Part shown: in pieces, positions 25,215 to 35,900 of the stretch
Numbering within the stretch: the first letter of the stretch is position 1
Layout: every line of letters begins with the position of its first letter
Source of the DNA: Janthinobacterium lividum PAMC 25724
Lineage (GTDB): Bacteria; Pseudomonadota; Gammaproteobacteria; Burkholderiales; Burkholderiaceae_D
Length of the DNA stretch: 64,000 nucleotides
Assembly (NCBI GenBank): GCA_000242815.2
Contig: AHHB01000026.1
Coordinates: 83,164 to 147,163, forward strand
Direction: 5' to 3'
Made by a program: the position numbers and the translations under genes
The notes under the pieces: model-generated
What the model was told of the DNA's origin: nothing
Database searches by the model: none
What the model saw: the letters and a program-made list of their open reading frames with translations, nothing else

Positions 25215-25339
25215 TGGTTGGGCTATAAAAGGCGAGCATAGCACGCGCCACAGGCAAGTGCATTGTCTTTTTTGGCAACTTGTGCAGAGATAAGCTAGTC
25301 CGTACGACAGTGCACGCAGCGCGAATGGCGAGAAATGTG

Positions 25340-25345
25340 TATAAT
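25340..25345 (+). promoter_or_regulatory. Candidate sigma-70 -10 box
   Basis: A perfect TATAAT within GTGTATAATGTCC. No good -35 hexamer is found at 17 bp, so it may depend on an activator or be weak. Confidence 0.4.
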
Positions 25346-25540
25346 GTCCGCTTGCGCTGATGACTAGGCCCCGTATTTCACGGTCTGGCTCAGGTGTGCA
25401 GGGGATAAGAGCAGTGCGGTGCAGGGCCACTATTATTGATATTTTTGATACCAGATATTTTGCTTATCAATTATCCAGATAACTGGCCTTCGTGCATAAT
25501 CTTGCTCTCCGCTGTGTCTTCACTGAACAACAATAGATTC

Positions 25541-25567
25541 AAGCCCGTTCTGGTACGGGCTTTTTTT
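25541..25567 (+). terminator. Intrinsic terminator upstream of rpoD
   Basis: AAGCCCGT and ACGGGCTT form an 8-bp stem around TCTGGT, followed by seven T. It lies between the candidate promoter and rpoD with no gene before it, so it would end a short untranslated RNA or attenuate rpoD transcription. Confidence 0.8.
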
Positions 25568-25658
25568 CATTCCGCAATGTACATCGCTTATTTATCTGAC
25601 CCGGCTTCGGCCCCGCCGCCGCTGTGTGCGCGGGCTTTGAACGTCCCGATAGACAGGC

Positions 25659-25682
25659 GCCGCTGCCCTTGACGGCAGCGGC
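25659..25682 (+). promoter_or_regulatory. GC-rich hairpin in the rpoD leader
   Basis: GCCGCTGCC pairs with GGCAGCGGC around a short loop, about 95 bp before the rpoD start. No T run follows, so it is not a terminator. Confidence 0.45.
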
Positions 25683-25775
25683 AACAATACGCTCCATCGA
25701 GTCCGGTTTCGCAGGCTTAGGTGGAATCATTCACTTCGCGCCGACACCATCTGGTCTCGCATTAAGAGATATCTC

Positions 25776-28325
25776 ATGAAGAATACGCCAAAAACTTTAA
25801 CGTTGTCCGCCAAGGCGCCACGCCCAGCTGCGGCACCACTTGCCGTACCCAAAACGACTTTATCTTACTTCATCGATAATGCGCAAGCGAATCCGGAAGC
25901 CACCGTCACGACGGCGCCCACCGTCGTCACCGTGGTAAAGAAAAGCCGTTCGCGTCTCGCTGCCGTGCCGCCGGCCGAGTCGGCTGTGGAAGCAGCCATT
26001 GCCGCACCTGCCGCCGAAGCCGTTGCCGAGGTAGTCGATGCTGCGCCGGCCAAGACTCCGAGCGTGAAGATCGCTCCCGGCGCCAAGGCACCGGTCGCGC
26101 CACGCAAGATCAGCGAAAGCGCCGCCACGAATAAAGTGGTGACGGCTGCCCGTTCGAAAGTCGTGCGCGCCAAGCCTGAAGTGGCGCCCGTGACCATTAT
26201 CACCGGCGCGCAAGTGGTCAGCAAGACCACGGACGCCGATGCCCTGGCCGCCATCGACACCTCGAATTACTTCTTGCCGAGCGTCAAGGTGCCGGGTCGA
26301 CGTGGCCGCAAACCGAGCGAATTCACGCCAGAAAACGATGAAGTGGCAGCGCTTAACGCCGTTGAGCGCGCCGAACTGAAGGCGGTATCGAAAGCGCGCG
26401 ACCGCAAAGCCAAAGGCGGCCTGGCCGATGCACTGGGCGATCCGGAAGCCTCGGCAGCGGACCTGGAACGCCGTCGCAAGCAGATCACGGGCTTGATCAA
26501 CATGGGCAAGGAGCGCGGCTTCCTTACCTATGCCGAGATCAATGACCAATTGCCGGAAAATATCATCGATCCGGAAGCGATCGAAGGCATCATCGCTACC
26601 TTTAACGACATGGGCATCGCCGTCTACGAGCGCGCCCCTGACGCGGAAAGCTTGTTGCTGACCGACAACGTCGCCACCGTCACCAGCGATGATGAAGTCG
26701 AAGCCGCTGCCGCTACCGCCTTGTCGACGGTCGACTCCGACTTCGGCCGCACCACCGACCCTGTGCGCATGTACATGCGTGAAATGGGCGCCGTGGCGCT
26801 GCTGACGCGCGAAGGCGAGATCGAGATCGCCAAGCGCATCGAAGGCGGTCTGAAGGACATGATCCAGGCAATTTCCGCCTGCCCGACCACCATCGGCGAA
26901 ATCGTTGCTCTGTCGCAAAAAATCGCGCGCGACGAGATCAAGGTCGATGAAGTGGTCGACGGTTTTGTCGACTTGAACGAAAGTAATGCCCCGGCGCCTG
27001 CCGCTGCCGCCGCGCCGGTCGTCGCCAGCGGTGACGACGAGGAAGAGGAAGAAGAAGCCGAGGAAGAAGACGGCGACGCGAATGGCGGCGCAGCCGGTTT
27101 CTCCAGCGAGCAATTGGCCCAGCTGAAAAAGAATGCGCTGGAGAAGTTCAACGTCATTTCGACGCAGTACGAAAAGATGCGCAAGGCGCCCGAGGGTTAC
27201 AACTCGAAAGCCTACACGAAGGCGCAGGAAGCCATTTCGCAGGAATTGCTGGGCATCCGCTTTACGGCCAAGGTCGTGGAAAAGCTGTGCGACACCCTGC
27301 GCGGCCAGATGGAAGAAGTGCGCCACATCGAGCGCGCCGTGCTGGAACTGTGCGTGAACAAATGCGGCATGCCGCGCGCCCACTTCATCAAGGTGTTCCC
27401 GGGCAATGAATGTGACCTGGAATGGGTAGACCGCGAAGTCGATTGCAAGTATCCGTACAGCGCCATCCTCAGCCGCAACGTGCCCGCCGTCAAGGAACTG
27501 CAAAAGAAGATGATCGACCTGCAAGCGCGCGTGGCCTTGCCGCTGGCTGACTTGCGCAAGATCAACAAGCAGATGGCTGCCGGCGAAAAACGTGCGCGTC
27601 ACGCGAAGCGCGAAATGACGGTCGCCAACTTGCGCCTGGTTATTTCGATCGCCAAGAAATACATCAACCGCGGCTTGCAATTCCTCGATCTGATCCAGGA
27701 AGGCAACATCGGCTTGCTGAAGGCGGTCGATAAATTCGAATACCGTCGCGGCTACAAGTTCTCGACTTACGCCACCTGGTGGATACGCCAGGCCATCACG
27801 CGTTCGATCGCCGACATGGCGCGTACTATTCGCGTGCCGGTGCACATGATCGAAACGATCAACAAGATGAACCGCATCTCGCGCCAGATCATGCAGGAAA
27901 CGGGCAGCGAGCCTGACCTGGCGACGCTGGCCGTCAAGATGGAAATGCCGGAAAACAAGGTGCGCGAAATCATGAAGATCGCGAAAGAGCCGATTTCCAT
28001 GGAAACGCCGATGGGCGAAGATGGCGATTCGCAACTGGGCGACTTCATCGAAGACAACACCACCCTGGCACCGCTGGACGCCGCACTGCACGCGTCGATG
28101 CGCAATGTCATCAAGGAAGTGCTCGATTCCTTGACGCCACGCGAAGCGAAAGTGCTGCGCATGCGTTACGGCGTGGAAATGTCGAACGACCATACCCTGG
28201 AAGAAGTGGGCAAGCAGTTCGACGTGACGCGTGAGCGCATCCGCCAGATTGAAGCGAAAGCCATGAGCAAGCTGCGCCAGCCTTCGCGCTCGGACAAGCT
28301 GAAAACCTTCCTGACGCAAAACTAG
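25776..28325 (+). CDS. rpoD: Primary sigma factor RpoD (sigma-70)
   Basis: An 849-residue housekeeping sigma factor that directs RNA polymerase to most promoters. The first ~210 residues are an Ala/Lys/Pro/Val-rich extension, longer than in E. coli (613 residues in total) but of a kind known in betaproteobacteria. Region 1.1 follows ([20 protein letters not shown]), then region 1.2 ([20 protein letters not shown]), the non-conserved region with an acidic run near residues 423-440, region 2 with [18 protein letters not shown] at about 660, region 3, and region 4.2 with the helix-turn-helix [18 protein letters not shown] at about 817. Terminator at 28410. Confidence 0.97.
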   Translation: MKNTPKTLTLSAKAPRPAAAPLAVPKTTLSYFIDNAQANPEATVTTAPTVVTVVKKSRSRLAAVPPAESAVEAAIAAPAAEAVAEVVDAAPAKTPSVKIAPGAKAPVAPRKISESAATNKVVTAARSKVVRAKPEVAPVTIITGAQVVSKTTDADALAAIDTSNYFLPSVKVPGRRGRKPSEFTPENDEVAALNAVERAELKAVSKARDRKAKGGLADALGDPEASAADLERRRKQITGLINMGKERGFLTYAEINDQLPENIIDPEAIEGIIATFNDMGIAVYERAPDAESLLLTDNVATVTSDDEVEAAAATALSTVDSDFGRTTDPVRMYMREMGAVALLTREGEIEIAKRIEGGLKDMIQAISACPTTIGEIVALSQKIARDEIKVDEVVDGFVDLNESNAPAPAAAAAPVVASGDDEEEEEEAEEEDGDANGGAAGFSSEQLAQLKKNALEKFNVISTQYEKMRKAPEGYNSKAYTKAQEAISQELLGIRFTAKVVEKLCDTLRGQMEEVRHIERAVLELCVNKCGMPRAHFIKVFPGNECDLEWVDREVDCKYPYSAILSRNVPAVKELQKKMIDLQARVALPLADLRKINKQMAAGEKRARHAKREMTVANLRLVISIAKKYINRGLQFLDLIQEGNIGLLKAVDKFEYRRGYKFSTYATWWIRQAITRSIADMARTIRVPVHMIETINKMNRISRQIMQETGSEPDLATLAVKMEMPENKVREIMKIAKEPISMETPMGEDGDSQLGDFIEDNTTLAPLDAALHASMRNVIKEVLDSLTPREAKVLRMRYGVEMSNDHTLEEVGKQFDVTRERIRQIEAKAMSKLRQPSRSDKLKTFLTQN

Positions 28326-28409
28326 AGACATTTGTCAGAACCTACTGCGCGTCCTCACTTGCGCCCGCGACGCTACTGTCAGGTGTCGCGATAGGTATTG
28401 AGTACATTT

Positions 28410-28436
28410 AAAAAGAGGCGCAAGCCTCTTTTTTTT
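28410..28436. terminator. Intrinsic terminator after rpoD
   Basis: AAAAGAGGC and GCCTCTTTT form a 9-bp stem around GCAA with a long T run. The A run on the other side lets it also serve the convergent HAF-repeat gene. Confidence 0.88.
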
Positions 28437-28456
28437 CGTCCATCCGTAGCGTTGGC

Positions 28457-29602
28457 TTACATGAAACGCGTGCGCGCGCCCAGCAGGCCCATGCGATAGT
28501 TGCGTTGCAATTTGTATAGCAGGACGCCGCTGGCCGAGATCACGATGGTGATCACCAGCCAGTCCAATGGATTACTGCGCTGCGGTGCGGGGGCCGCTTG
28601 CGATGGCACGGCGAAGGCCTGGAATTTATGCCCCGTGTAAATGGCGCCCACCACCAGGCCGGCGTCCGTGATCTTGTTGGTCAGGTACAGGCCATCGTCG
28701 CGGCGGCGCACCGTCATCACACCTTCCTTGTAGACAAAGGTCATCGGTTCAAAGCCCTTGATGTGGGCGCCGCCGACGATGTGTCCGGCAGCGTTGACTG
28801 CCGTGGCGTAGCTGTCGCCCTGGCCGATCAGGGCGCCCAGGTCGAGCATGCGCTTGCCATCCCAGGCGAATGCGTGCCAGCGGCGCTTTTCCGTTTCCGA
28901 GGCGCCCACGATCAGGCCCGCATCATTGATGGCGGTGGCCGAGCTGATGCGTCCGCCGGGCAGGGTGCCTATTTCCTGCATGCCCGCGCCGGGGCGGTAG
29001 GCGAAGGCACGGCGGTAGCCATCGCCGCGCTGCGCCGTGCCCACCACCACGCCATGTATATTTACGCCGCTGGCATAGCTGCTGGCGCCGCCCAGGGTGC
29101 CCAGGTCTTGCAGGCTGAGGTCGGCTTTCGTGATAAAGGCGTGGAAATCGCCGTCGCTGGTATCGGCATAGCCGGCCACCTGGCCGTCGCGCGTGATGGC
29201 GGTGGCGTAACTGCTGGTGCCGCCCAGGGTGCCCAGGTCGCGCATGCCGCCCGCTTCTTCAAAGCGGAATGCATGCCAGGCGCCAGTGGCTGTCTGCGCC
29301 GAGCCCACCACCACGCCATGCGTATTAATCGCCTTGGTGAAACCTTCATTGCCGCCCAGGGTGCCCAGTTCGCGGATGCGGCCATGCTGATACGTCACGG
29401 CGCGGCGTCGTCCTTCTGCTTCCATGACGATGCCCGCTACCAGGCCGGCCGGGTTCAGGTCGGATGCGATACTGCCATTGCCATCTTTTTCACCAAAGCC
29501 GCGTTCGGCATAGTTGGTGGCGCTGGCGATGGCAGTGGGGACGGCGGCCAGCAGGAGCAGGCCGAGCAGGGTGGCGGGAAGGCAGCAGAACCGTGGCGGC
29601 AT
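28457..29602 (-). CDS. HAF-repeat exported protein with C-terminal membrane anchor
   Basis: A 381-residue protein with a signal peptide (LLGLLLLAAVPTAIASA) and about six repeats of roughly 45-50 residues. Each has a pattern like LGTLGGTSSYATAI...GQVAGYADT...HAF, the HAF repeat of probable extracellular proteins. A single transmembrane helix lies near the C-terminus (WLVITIVISASGVLLY), followed by a short basic tail, so the repeat domain is likely held at the outer face of the inner membrane. Function is unknown; the fold is expected to be a beta-propeller-like array. Confidence 0.75.
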   Translation of the reverse strand: MPPRFCCLPATLLGLLLLAAVPTAIASATNYAERGFGEKDGNGSIASDLNPAGLVAGIVMEAEGRRRAVTYQHGRIRELGTLGGNEGFTKAINTHGVVVGSAQTATGAWHAFRFEEAGGMRDLGTLGGTSSYATAITRDGQVAGYADTSDGDFHAFITKADLSLQDLGTLGGASSYASGVNIHGVVVGTAQRGDGYRRAFAYRPGAGMQEIGTLPGGRISSATAINDAGLIVGASETEKRRWHAFAWDGKRMLDLGALIGQGDSYATAVNAAGHIVGGAHIKGFEPMTFVYKEGVMTVRRRDDGLYLTNKITDAGLVVGAIYTGHKFQAFAVPSQAAPAPQRSNPLDWLVITIVISASGVLLYKLQRNYRMGLLGARTRFM

Positions 29603-29858
29603 GATAGGCTCTTCAAAGAAAAAACTTACTATACTTTTTTATGCCGTAAATGCATACTTAATTTACTACCTTTTTTGATAATTTTTGTGACGTGCTATCG
29701 CTATGCCGATGCGGATGCCATTGTCGCTGATGCGCAGGACGAGGCGCGACTCGGCCTCCCTGGCGTCCTGCCTGGTCGCTGCGGTGTGCATGGGGCCGGC
29801 CCGCGGCCCCTGGCCCTCTCGGTGCCGGCCCCTGTCTGCCGATGGCAGCCTGATGCGA

Positions 29859-32708
29859 TCAGCCGGTATTGCGCAGACCTGCCGCCACGCCATTGATCGA
29901 TAGCTGGATGCCGCGGTGTACCCTTTCGTCGATTTTGCTTTCTGCCGACAGGGCGCGGTTGCGCTTGATCAATTCCACCTGCAAGTGGTTCAGCGGATCG
30001 AGGTAGGCGTAGCGGTTCTGGATCGAGCGCGCCAGCAGCGGGTTGCCCGCCAGGCGCTCCGTGTTGCCGGTGATCAGCTCCAGGCAGCGCAAGGTGGTGC
30101 CATGCTCATCTGTGATGCGCTTGTAGATGCGTTCGCGCAAGTCCTGGTCTGCCACCAGTTCCGCATAGCGCGAGGCAATCGCCAGGTCCGTCTTGGCCAG
30201 TACCATGTCCATATTCGACAACAGGGTGGCAAAGAATGGCCATGCGGCGTACATGGCGCGCAGGGTGGCGATCTTCTCATCTTTCGCGGCGCCCGCAGCG
30301 TCGTTAATCCACGCTTCGATGGCGCTGCCAAAGCCAAACCAGCCTGGCAGCAGCAAGCGGCACTGGCCCCAGGAAAAGCCCCAAGGAATGGCGCGCAAGT
30401 CTTCGATGCGCTGGTTGGCCTTGCGCGAGGCGGGGCGCGAACCGAGGTTCAGTTCGGCGATTTCCGCAATCGGTGTGGCCGAAAAGAAATACTCGGTAAA
30501 TCCCGGCGTTTCATACACGAGGTGGCGGTAAGCGTGATACGCCAGTTTCGACAGGTCCGCCATCACGGCCTCGAACTGCGCCAGTTCGCTGGCGTGGGCG
30601 TCACTGGCTGCTTGCGGCGCCAGGCTCGCTTCCAGGGTGGCGGCCACCAGCAATTCCAGGTTGCGCCGGCCGATTTCGGCATTGGAAAACTTCGAGGCGA
30701 TGATTTCGCCTTGTTCCGTCAGGCGGATCTGGCCGTTGACGGTGCCCGGCGGCTGGGCCAGGATGGCTTCATAGCTGGGTCCGCCGCCTCGGCCCACCGT
30801 ACCGCCACGACCATGGAACAGGCGCAGCTTGACGCCGGCCTTCTGGAAGTCGGTCACCAGCGCCAGTTCGGCCTTGTACAGTTCCCAGTTCGAGGTGAGA
30901 AAACCGCCATCCTTGTTCGAATCGGAATAGCCGAGCATGACTTCCTGCAACTGTCCCTGTTTGGCGATCAGTTGTTTAAGCAAAGGCAAGGCCATGACTT
31001 GGCTCATGATGCCGGCCGCGCGCTGCAGATCGGGTATGGTTTCGAACAGGGGGATGACCATCAGCTCGCAGCTGCTGTCGCCGTCGCCTCCCGCCTTCCA
31101 GTCGCTGCGCAGCAAGCCTGTTTCTTTTTGCAGCAGCAGCACTTCCAGCAAGTCGGACACGGTTTCCGTGTGCGAAATGATGTAGTTGCGGATCGCGCGC
31201 GCGCCATAGCGCTGGCGGATATCGCGCGCCGTGCGCAAAATCGCCAGTTCGGAATCCGTTTCCGCGCTGTAGGCGATATACGGCGAGTACAGCAGGCGCG
31301 GCTGCGCCAGTTCATTCAGTAGCAGGGCCTGCTTATCTTCCTCGGGCAGGGCCGTGTAGTCGGCGCTTACGCCACTTTTCGCGAATAGGTCGGCCAGCAC
31401 GCGTTCGTGCACGTCGGAAGTCTGGCGCATATCCAGCGAGGCCAGGTGGAAACCGAAGATGTCGGCCGCGCGCGCCAGAGTGGCCAGGCGCGGGCGCACG
31501 AGCGCTGCGCCATGGTGCGATTCGAGCGAGGCGACGATGGTGCGCAAGTCGGTCACAAACGCGGCGGCGTCGCGATACGCTGCGGCCGGCCCCACTTCCT
31601 TGCGCAAAATATTGGTGGCACCCAGGGCGCGGGCGGTGGCGGCCAGGCGCGCATAGATGCCGATCAGGGCGCGGCGGTAGGGTTCGTCGCTGCGGTGCGG
31701 CGAGGCGTCCGGCGACTGCTCGGCCAGCGCCTGCAGTTCCTCGCTGACGCCCACCATCAGGGTCGAGACGGACAATTCCGCACCCAGCGTGTGCACCTCG
31801 TCGAGGTAAAAGTCGAGGATGGTGGTGGCGTGGCGTGTCAGCGCATGCTGCATGGTGCCCGCATTCACGTTCGGGTTGCCGTCGCGGTCGCCGCCGATCC
31901 AGCTACCCATCTGCACGTAGGCGGCGTTGATGGGCTCGATGGTGCCGTCGCCGTTCGGGTATTGGGCGGCGATATCTTCCTCGATATCGTCGTACAGGCC
32001 CGGCAGTTCGCGCAAAAAGGTGATGCGGTAATAGGACAGCGCGTTTTCGATCTCGTCGGCGACCGTCAGCTTCGAATAGCGCAGCATGCGCGTTTGCCAC
32101 AGGGTGGAGACGCGCGCGCGCAGCAGCTGCATATTGGCTTGCCGTTCTTTCGGCGTCAGCTGCCGGTCGCGCTCTGCCAGCAGGCGCGCGATGTCGTGCT
32201 CGGCGTCGAGTATGCTCTTGCGCTGCACTTCCGTCGGGTGGGCCGTCAGCACGGGAGCGATCAGCGCTTCCTGAAAGAAAGTGTCGACGGTCTTGCGCGG
32301 CACGCCGGCGGCGCGCAGTTTTTTCAGCGCGAAGCTGACGCTGCCCTTTTGCGCTGGCGAGCCGGCCAGCAGGTGGGCGCGCCGACGGCGGATATGGTGT
32401 TGATCTTCGGCAATATTGGCCAGGTGCGAAAAATAGGAAAAAGCGCGCACCACGGAAATGGTCTGTTCGCGGCTCAGTTCCTTGAGCATGGCGTCGAGTT
32501 CGAGCGCGGCGCCCGCATCCGCTTCGCGGCGGAAGCGCACGGACGTCTGGCGTATGGTTTCCACCACATCGAAGACGGCGTCGCCTTCCTGTTCGCGCAG
32601 TACGTCGCCCAGCAGGCGACCGAGCAGGCGGATGTCTTCTTTCAGTGGCGCGTCCTTGTCGGAGCCGGCCGCTGGAACTATTTCTGGTGCTACTGCGTCA
32701 TTGAGCAT
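29859..32708 (-). CDS. ppc: Phosphoenolpyruvate carboxylase
   Basis: A 949-residue enzyme that carboxylates phosphoenolpyruvate with bicarbonate to give oxaloacetate, replenishing the TCA cycle. Diagnostic motifs are [12 protein letters not shown] (catalytic His), [30 protein letters not shown] and the C-terminal [10 protein letters not shown], which contains the conserved regulatory/catalytic end. Length is normal. I chose the start MLNDAVAPE at 32708; the frame runs ten codons further upstream but without support. It is divergent from hemC, as in several related genomes. Confidence 0.96.
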   Translation of the reverse strand: MLNDAVAPEIVPAAGSDKDAPLKEDIRLLGRLLGDVLREQEGDAVFDVVETIRQTSVRFRREADAGAALELDAMLKELSREQTISVVRAFSYFSHLANIAEDQHHIRRRRAHLLAGSPAQKGSVSFALKKLRAAGVPRKTVDTFFQEALIAPVLTAHPTEVQRKSILDAEHDIARLLAERDRQLTPKERQANMQLLRARVSTLWQTRMLRYSKLTVADEIENALSYYRITFLRELPGLYDDIEEDIAAQYPNGDGTIEPINAAYVQMGSWIGGDRDGNPNVNAGTMQHALTRHATTILDFYLDEVHTLGAELSVSTLMVGVSEELQALAEQSPDASPHRSDEPYRRALIGIYARLAATARALGATNILRKEVGPAAAYRDAAAFVTDLRTIVASLESHHGAALVRPRLATLARAADIFGFHLASLDMRQTSDVHERVLADLFAKSGVSADYTALPEEDKQALLLNELAQPRLLYSPYIAYSAETDSELAILRTARDIRQRYGARAIRNYIISHTETVSDLLEVLLLQKETGLLRSDWKAGGDGDSSCELMVIPLFETIPDLQRAAGIMSQVMALPLLKQLIAKQGQLQEVMLGYSDSNKDGGFLTSNWELYKAELALVTDFQKAGVKLRLFHGRGGTVGRGGGPSYEAILAQPPGTVNGQIRLTEQGEIIASKFSNAEIGRRNLELLVAATLEASLAPQAASDAHASELAQFEAVMADLSKLAYHAYRHLVYETPGFTEYFFSATPIAEIAELNLGSRPASRKANQRIEDLRAIPWGFSWGQCRLLLPGWFGFGSAIEAWINDAAGAAKDEKIATLRAMYAAWPFFATLLSNMDMVLAKTDLAIASRYAELVADQDLRERIYKRITDEHGTTLRCLELITGNTERLAGNPLLARSIQNRYAYLDPLNHLQVELIKRNRALSAESKIDERVHRGIQLSINGVAAGLRNTG

Positions 32709-32923
32709 AATAAAGAACCAAAGTAAGTGTAAAAGCAAGGAAATGTGGATCGCACCGGGCGTTTGGCCGCAGGGGGGAGGGGGCGCATGATAAAATTTGT
32801 GGTCTTCAACATGGACGCCAGCCTAGCTTGGCCTTCTAGGCAAAGGGATAACGATTATAGCCACGCCGGGCGCCACCCGATACACATTGATCGCGGACGC
32901 GCGCACAGGCAACGCCAATCGCA

Positions 32924-33973
32924 ATGACAATCGCAACGACAATGACAGCGAAAGAACTTGTTTTGAAAGCATCCGAATTGACCCCGAACGAATTGCCCCT
33001 GAGCATACCCGCGCGCCTGGTGATCGCCACGCGCGAGAGCCGTCTTGCCATGTGGCAAGCTGAACACGTGCGCGCGCGCCTGGCCGCCCTGTACCCACAG
33101 TGTAGCGTTGAAATTGTCGGCATGACCACACGCGGCGACCAGATTCTCGACCGCGCCCTGTCGAAGGTGGGCGGCAAGGGTTTGTTCGTCAAGGAGCTGG
33201 AAGTGGCGATGGAAGAAGGCCGCGCCGACTTGGCTGTGCATTCGCTGAAGGACGTGCCGATGACGTTGCCAGAAGGCTATAGCCTGGCCGCCATCCTCGA
33301 GCGCGAAGATCCGCGCGACGCGTTTGTCTCCAACGATTACGCCAGCCTGGCCGAGCTGCCGCATGGCGCCGTGGTCGGTACCAGCAGCCTGCGGCGCCAG
33401 TCGCTGATCGCCGCGCGCTATCCGCACCTGACGATTTTGCCCCTGCGCGGCAACCTCGACACGCGTTTGGGCAAGCTCGACCGTGGCGACTATGCCGCCA
33501 TCATCTTGGCCGCTGCCGGCCTGAAACGCCTGGGCCTGGCCGCGCGCATCCGCGCCGTGCTGGCGCCGGAAGACAGCCTGCCGGCCGCCGGCCAGGGCGC
33601 CATGGCGATCGAAATTCGCAGCGGGCGCAGCGACGGCGCCGACCTGGTGCGCCTGCTGGCGCCGCTGAACCACACGGCCACGGCGCAAGCTGTCACGGCC
33701 GAGCGCAAGGTGTCGAAGATTTTCGGCGGCAGCTGCCAGATTCCGTTGGCCGCGTTTGCCACCGTCGAAGGCGAACAGATGCGTTTGCGCGCCATGGTCG
33801 CCACGCCGGACGGCGCGCGCATGGCCAGCGCCGATGTCAGTGGCCCGGCCAGTGCGCCGCAATTGCTGGGTGAACAGGTGGCTGAACTGCTGCGCGAGCA
33901 GGACGCCGCCGGCATCCTCGCCTCGTGTATCGTTACGCCTGACGAGCATGAAGGCCTGGCGCCGCATGCCTGA
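32924..33973 (+). CDS. hemC: Porphobilinogen deaminase (hydroxymethylbilane synthase)
   Basis: A 349-residue enzyme joining four porphobilinogen molecules into hydroxymethylbilane in haem synthesis. Motifs: [16 protein letters not shown] near the start of the fold, [34 protein letters not shown], and the cofactor-binding Cys in [12 protein letters not shown]. The first ~30 residues are extra to the usual start ([11 protein letters not shown]), and the ATG at 32942 is an alternative. It overlaps hemD by 8 bp. Confidence 0.95.
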   Translation: MTIATTMTAKELVLKASELTPNELPLSIPARLVIATRESRLAMWQAEHVRARLAALYPQCSVEIVGMTTRGDQILDRALSKVGGKGLFVKELEVAMEEGRADLAVHSLKDVPMTLPEGYSLAAILEREDPRDAFVSNDYASLAELPHGAVVGTSSLRRQSLIAARYPHLTILPLRGNLDTRLGKLDRGDYAAIILAAAGLKRLGLAARIRAVLAPEDSLPAAGQGAMAIEIRSGRSDGADLVRLLAPLNHTATAQAVTAERKVSKIFGGSCQIPLAAFATVEGEQMRLRAMVATPDGARMASADVSGPASAPQLLGEQVAELLREQDAAGILASCIVTPDEHEGLAPHA

Positions 33974-34748
33974 CACCGTGGTTATCACGCGGCCGGCAGC
34001 GCAAGCGGCGCCATTGGCCGCCAAAATTGCGGCGCTAGGCTGGCCCGTGACCGTGCTGCCACTGCTGGAAATCCACGCGCTTGACGGCGCAGAGGAAGGC
34101 GCGCAGCTGCAAGCGGTGCTGGCGCGACTTACCGAGTTCGACCTGGTGGCGTTCGTCTCGCCGAACGCCATCGACTGCGTCTTTGCGCACTTGAGCGTCT
34201 GGCCGTCCGGCGTGCCGCTGGCCGTGGTGGGCGAGGGCAGCCGCCTGGCCTTGGCCGCGCATGGCGTCACGGCTGCGAATGCCAGCATTAGCAGCCCGCT
34301 GGACCCGTCGCGCAGCGATTCCGAACATCTGTTGCTGGCGCTGGACTTGCCGGCCCTGCGCGGCAAGCGCGTGCTGATCGTGCGCGGCGATGGCGGACGC
34401 GATTACCTGGCCGACGGCTTGCGCGCCGCCGGCGCCGACGTCGCGTTCCTGACGGCCTACCGTCGCCAGGTGCCAACGCTGACGCCAGCCTTGCGGACCA
34501 CCCTGGAAAGCCTGTTGCAGCATGATAATGACTGGATCATCACCAGCTCGGAAGCGCTGCGCGGTTTGCTGGCGCTGCTCGAAGAATTGGATGATAAAAA
34601 GACGGCTGTTGTGAAAATGCAACAGCAGCATCTGATCGTGCCGCACGCGCGCATTGCACAAACGGCGGCGGCCCTGGGTTTTGTCCGTGTTACCTTGACA
34701 GGATCAGGCGACGCAGGAGTGCTCGCCGCGTTACAATCACGACCATGA
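33966..34748 (+). CDS. hemD: Uroporphyrinogen-III synthase
   Basis: A 260-residue two-lobed enzyme that cyclises hydroxymethylbilane and inverts ring D. Sequence is poorly conserved in this family, but [22 protein letters not shown] at the N-terminus, [29 protein letters not shown] and [11 protein letters not shown] are typical. The start overlaps the hemC end (8 bp) and the stop overlaps hemX as ATGA, a strong sign of coupled translation. Confidence 0.92.
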   Translation: MPDTVVITRPAAQAAPLAAKIAALGWPVTVLPLLEIHALDGAEEGAQLQAVLARLTEFDLVAFVSPNAIDCVFAHLSVWPSGVPLAVVGEGSRLALAAHGVTAANASISSPLDPSRSDSEHLLLALDLPALRGKRVLIVRGDGGRDYLADGLRAAGADVAFLTAYRRQVPTLTPALRTTLESLLQHDNDWIITSSEALRGLLALLEELDDKKTAVVKMQQQHLIVPHARIAQTAAALGFVRVTLTGSGDAGVLAALQSRP

Positions 34749-35896
34749 ACGAAATGCCTACACTCTCCGAACCGAATGCAACGCCTGGCAGCGCCGTGAA
34801 GACGGCGCCGCAGGCGGCCGACCAATCCGCTGGCCGTGCGCCCAGCTTGCTTGAGCAGCTGCAAAAGCCCATGAGCATCGCCGTCATCGTGCTGGCGGTA
34901 CTGCTGGCGGCACACAGCTGGTCGACCAGCAAGCAAATCCGCAATTTGCGCGAAGAAGTTGCCAAGCGCCTGCAAAAAGGCGATGTCAGCAACGCTGAAA
35001 CAGGCGTGCTGGCGCGCAACGTGCAAGAAGGCACGAAAGAGCTGCAAATCAAGGTGGGCGCGCTGGAAAACCGCCAGAGCGAAACACAAAGCCAGCAGCT
35101 GGCGCTGGAACAACTGTATAACGACTTGTCGAAGAACCGCGACGAGTGGGCATTGACGGAAATCGAGCAAGTGTTGTCGACCGCCAGCCAGCAGCTGCAA
35201 CTGGCCGGCAACGTGCCCGGTGCGCTGATCGCCCTGCAAAATGCGGATCGCAGCCTGTCGCGTTCCGACAAGCCGCAATTCATCACCATCCGCCGCGCCA
35301 TCGGGCGCGACATGGAAAAACTCAAGGCCCTGCCCAGCGTCGATTCGACGGGCGTGGCACTGCGCCTCGATGCCGTGATCGCCCAGATCGACGCGCTGCC
35401 GATGCTGTCCGACGAGACGCCGGCTTTGGCCGCGCCGGAAAAGCCGGGCAAGGCCAAGCCCAAGGCCGTGCGCGATGCGAGCGGCAAGCTGGCAGGACCG
35501 CCGGCGCCCGAACCGCTGCTGCAAAAAGTGCGCGACGGCTGGGATACCTGGAGCGGCGACATGTGGACTGATGTGCGGCAATTGATACGCATCCGCCGCG
35601 TCGATACGCCGGAAGCGCTGATGCTGTCGCCGACGCAAGCGTATTTCTTGCGCGAAAACGTCAAGTTGCGCCTGCTCAATGCCCGCATGGCCTTGTTGTC
35701 GCGCAATGAAACCGCGTTCAGGAATGACTTGATCGCCGCCCAAGATGCGCTGGCCAAGTATTTCGACACCCGTGCCAAGAGCACGCAGACGGCACAATCC
35801 TTGCTGCGCCAGGTGCAGGGCAGCAACTTGGCCATCGACATGCCAACCTTGTCCGACAGTCTGACGGCTGTGCGCAACTACAAAGCGAAGTCCTGA
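34745..35896 (+). CDS. hemX: HemX-like membrane protein (uroporphyrinogen-III C-methyltransferase-like)
   Basis: A 383-residue protein with an N-terminal cytoplasmic segment, one transmembrane helix (MSIAVIVLAVLLAAHSW, about residues 43-60), a long coiled coil (IRNLREEVAKRL through QSQQLALEQLYNDLS) and a helical periplasmic domain with LTEIEQVLSTASQQLQLAGN. It belongs to the HemX family annotated as putative uroporphyrinogen-III C-methyltransferase, but it has no methyltransferase motifs; its role with HemY at the membrane is unclear. ATGA overlap with hemD. Confidence 0.88.
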   Translation: MNEMPTLSEPNATPGSAVKTAPQAADQSAGRAPSLLEQLQKPMSIAVIVLAVLLAAHSWSTSKQIRNLREEVAKRLQKGDVSNAETGVLARNVQEGTKELQIKVGALENRQSETQSQQLALEQLYNDLSKNRDEWALTEIEQVLSTASQQLQLAGNVPGALIALQNADRSLSRSDKPQFITIRRAIGRDMEKLKALPSVDSTGVALRLDAVIAQIDALPMLSDETPALAAPEKPGKAKPKAVRDASGKLAGPPAPEPLLQKVRDGWDTWSGDMWTDVRQLIRIRRVDTPEALMLSPTQAYFLRENVKLRLLNARMALLSRNETAFRNDLIAAQDALAKYFDTRAKSTQTAQSLLRQVQGSNLAIDMPTLSDSLTAVRNYKAKS

Positions 35897-35900
35897 GCCC

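Larger units (their letters stand above)
25215..25775. other. Long leader/intergenic region upstream of rpoD
   Basis: 560 bp without a supported gene. It holds a consensus -10 box at 25340, an intrinsic terminator at 25541-25567 and a GC-rich hairpin at 25659-25682. The arrangement suggests either a small RNA of about 210 nt ending at the terminator or an attenuated rpoD leader. Confidence 0.5.

Noticed and set aside
25860..28331. An 823-codon minus-strand open frame opposite rpoD
   Set aside because: It is the complement shadow of a highly conserved GC-rich gene; His/Arg/Asp-rich low-complexity translation.
34745..35896. HemX as an active uroporphyrinogen-III methyltransferase
   Set aside because: The protein is a membrane-anchored coiled coil without the tetrapyrrole methylase motifs; only the family name suggests that activity.
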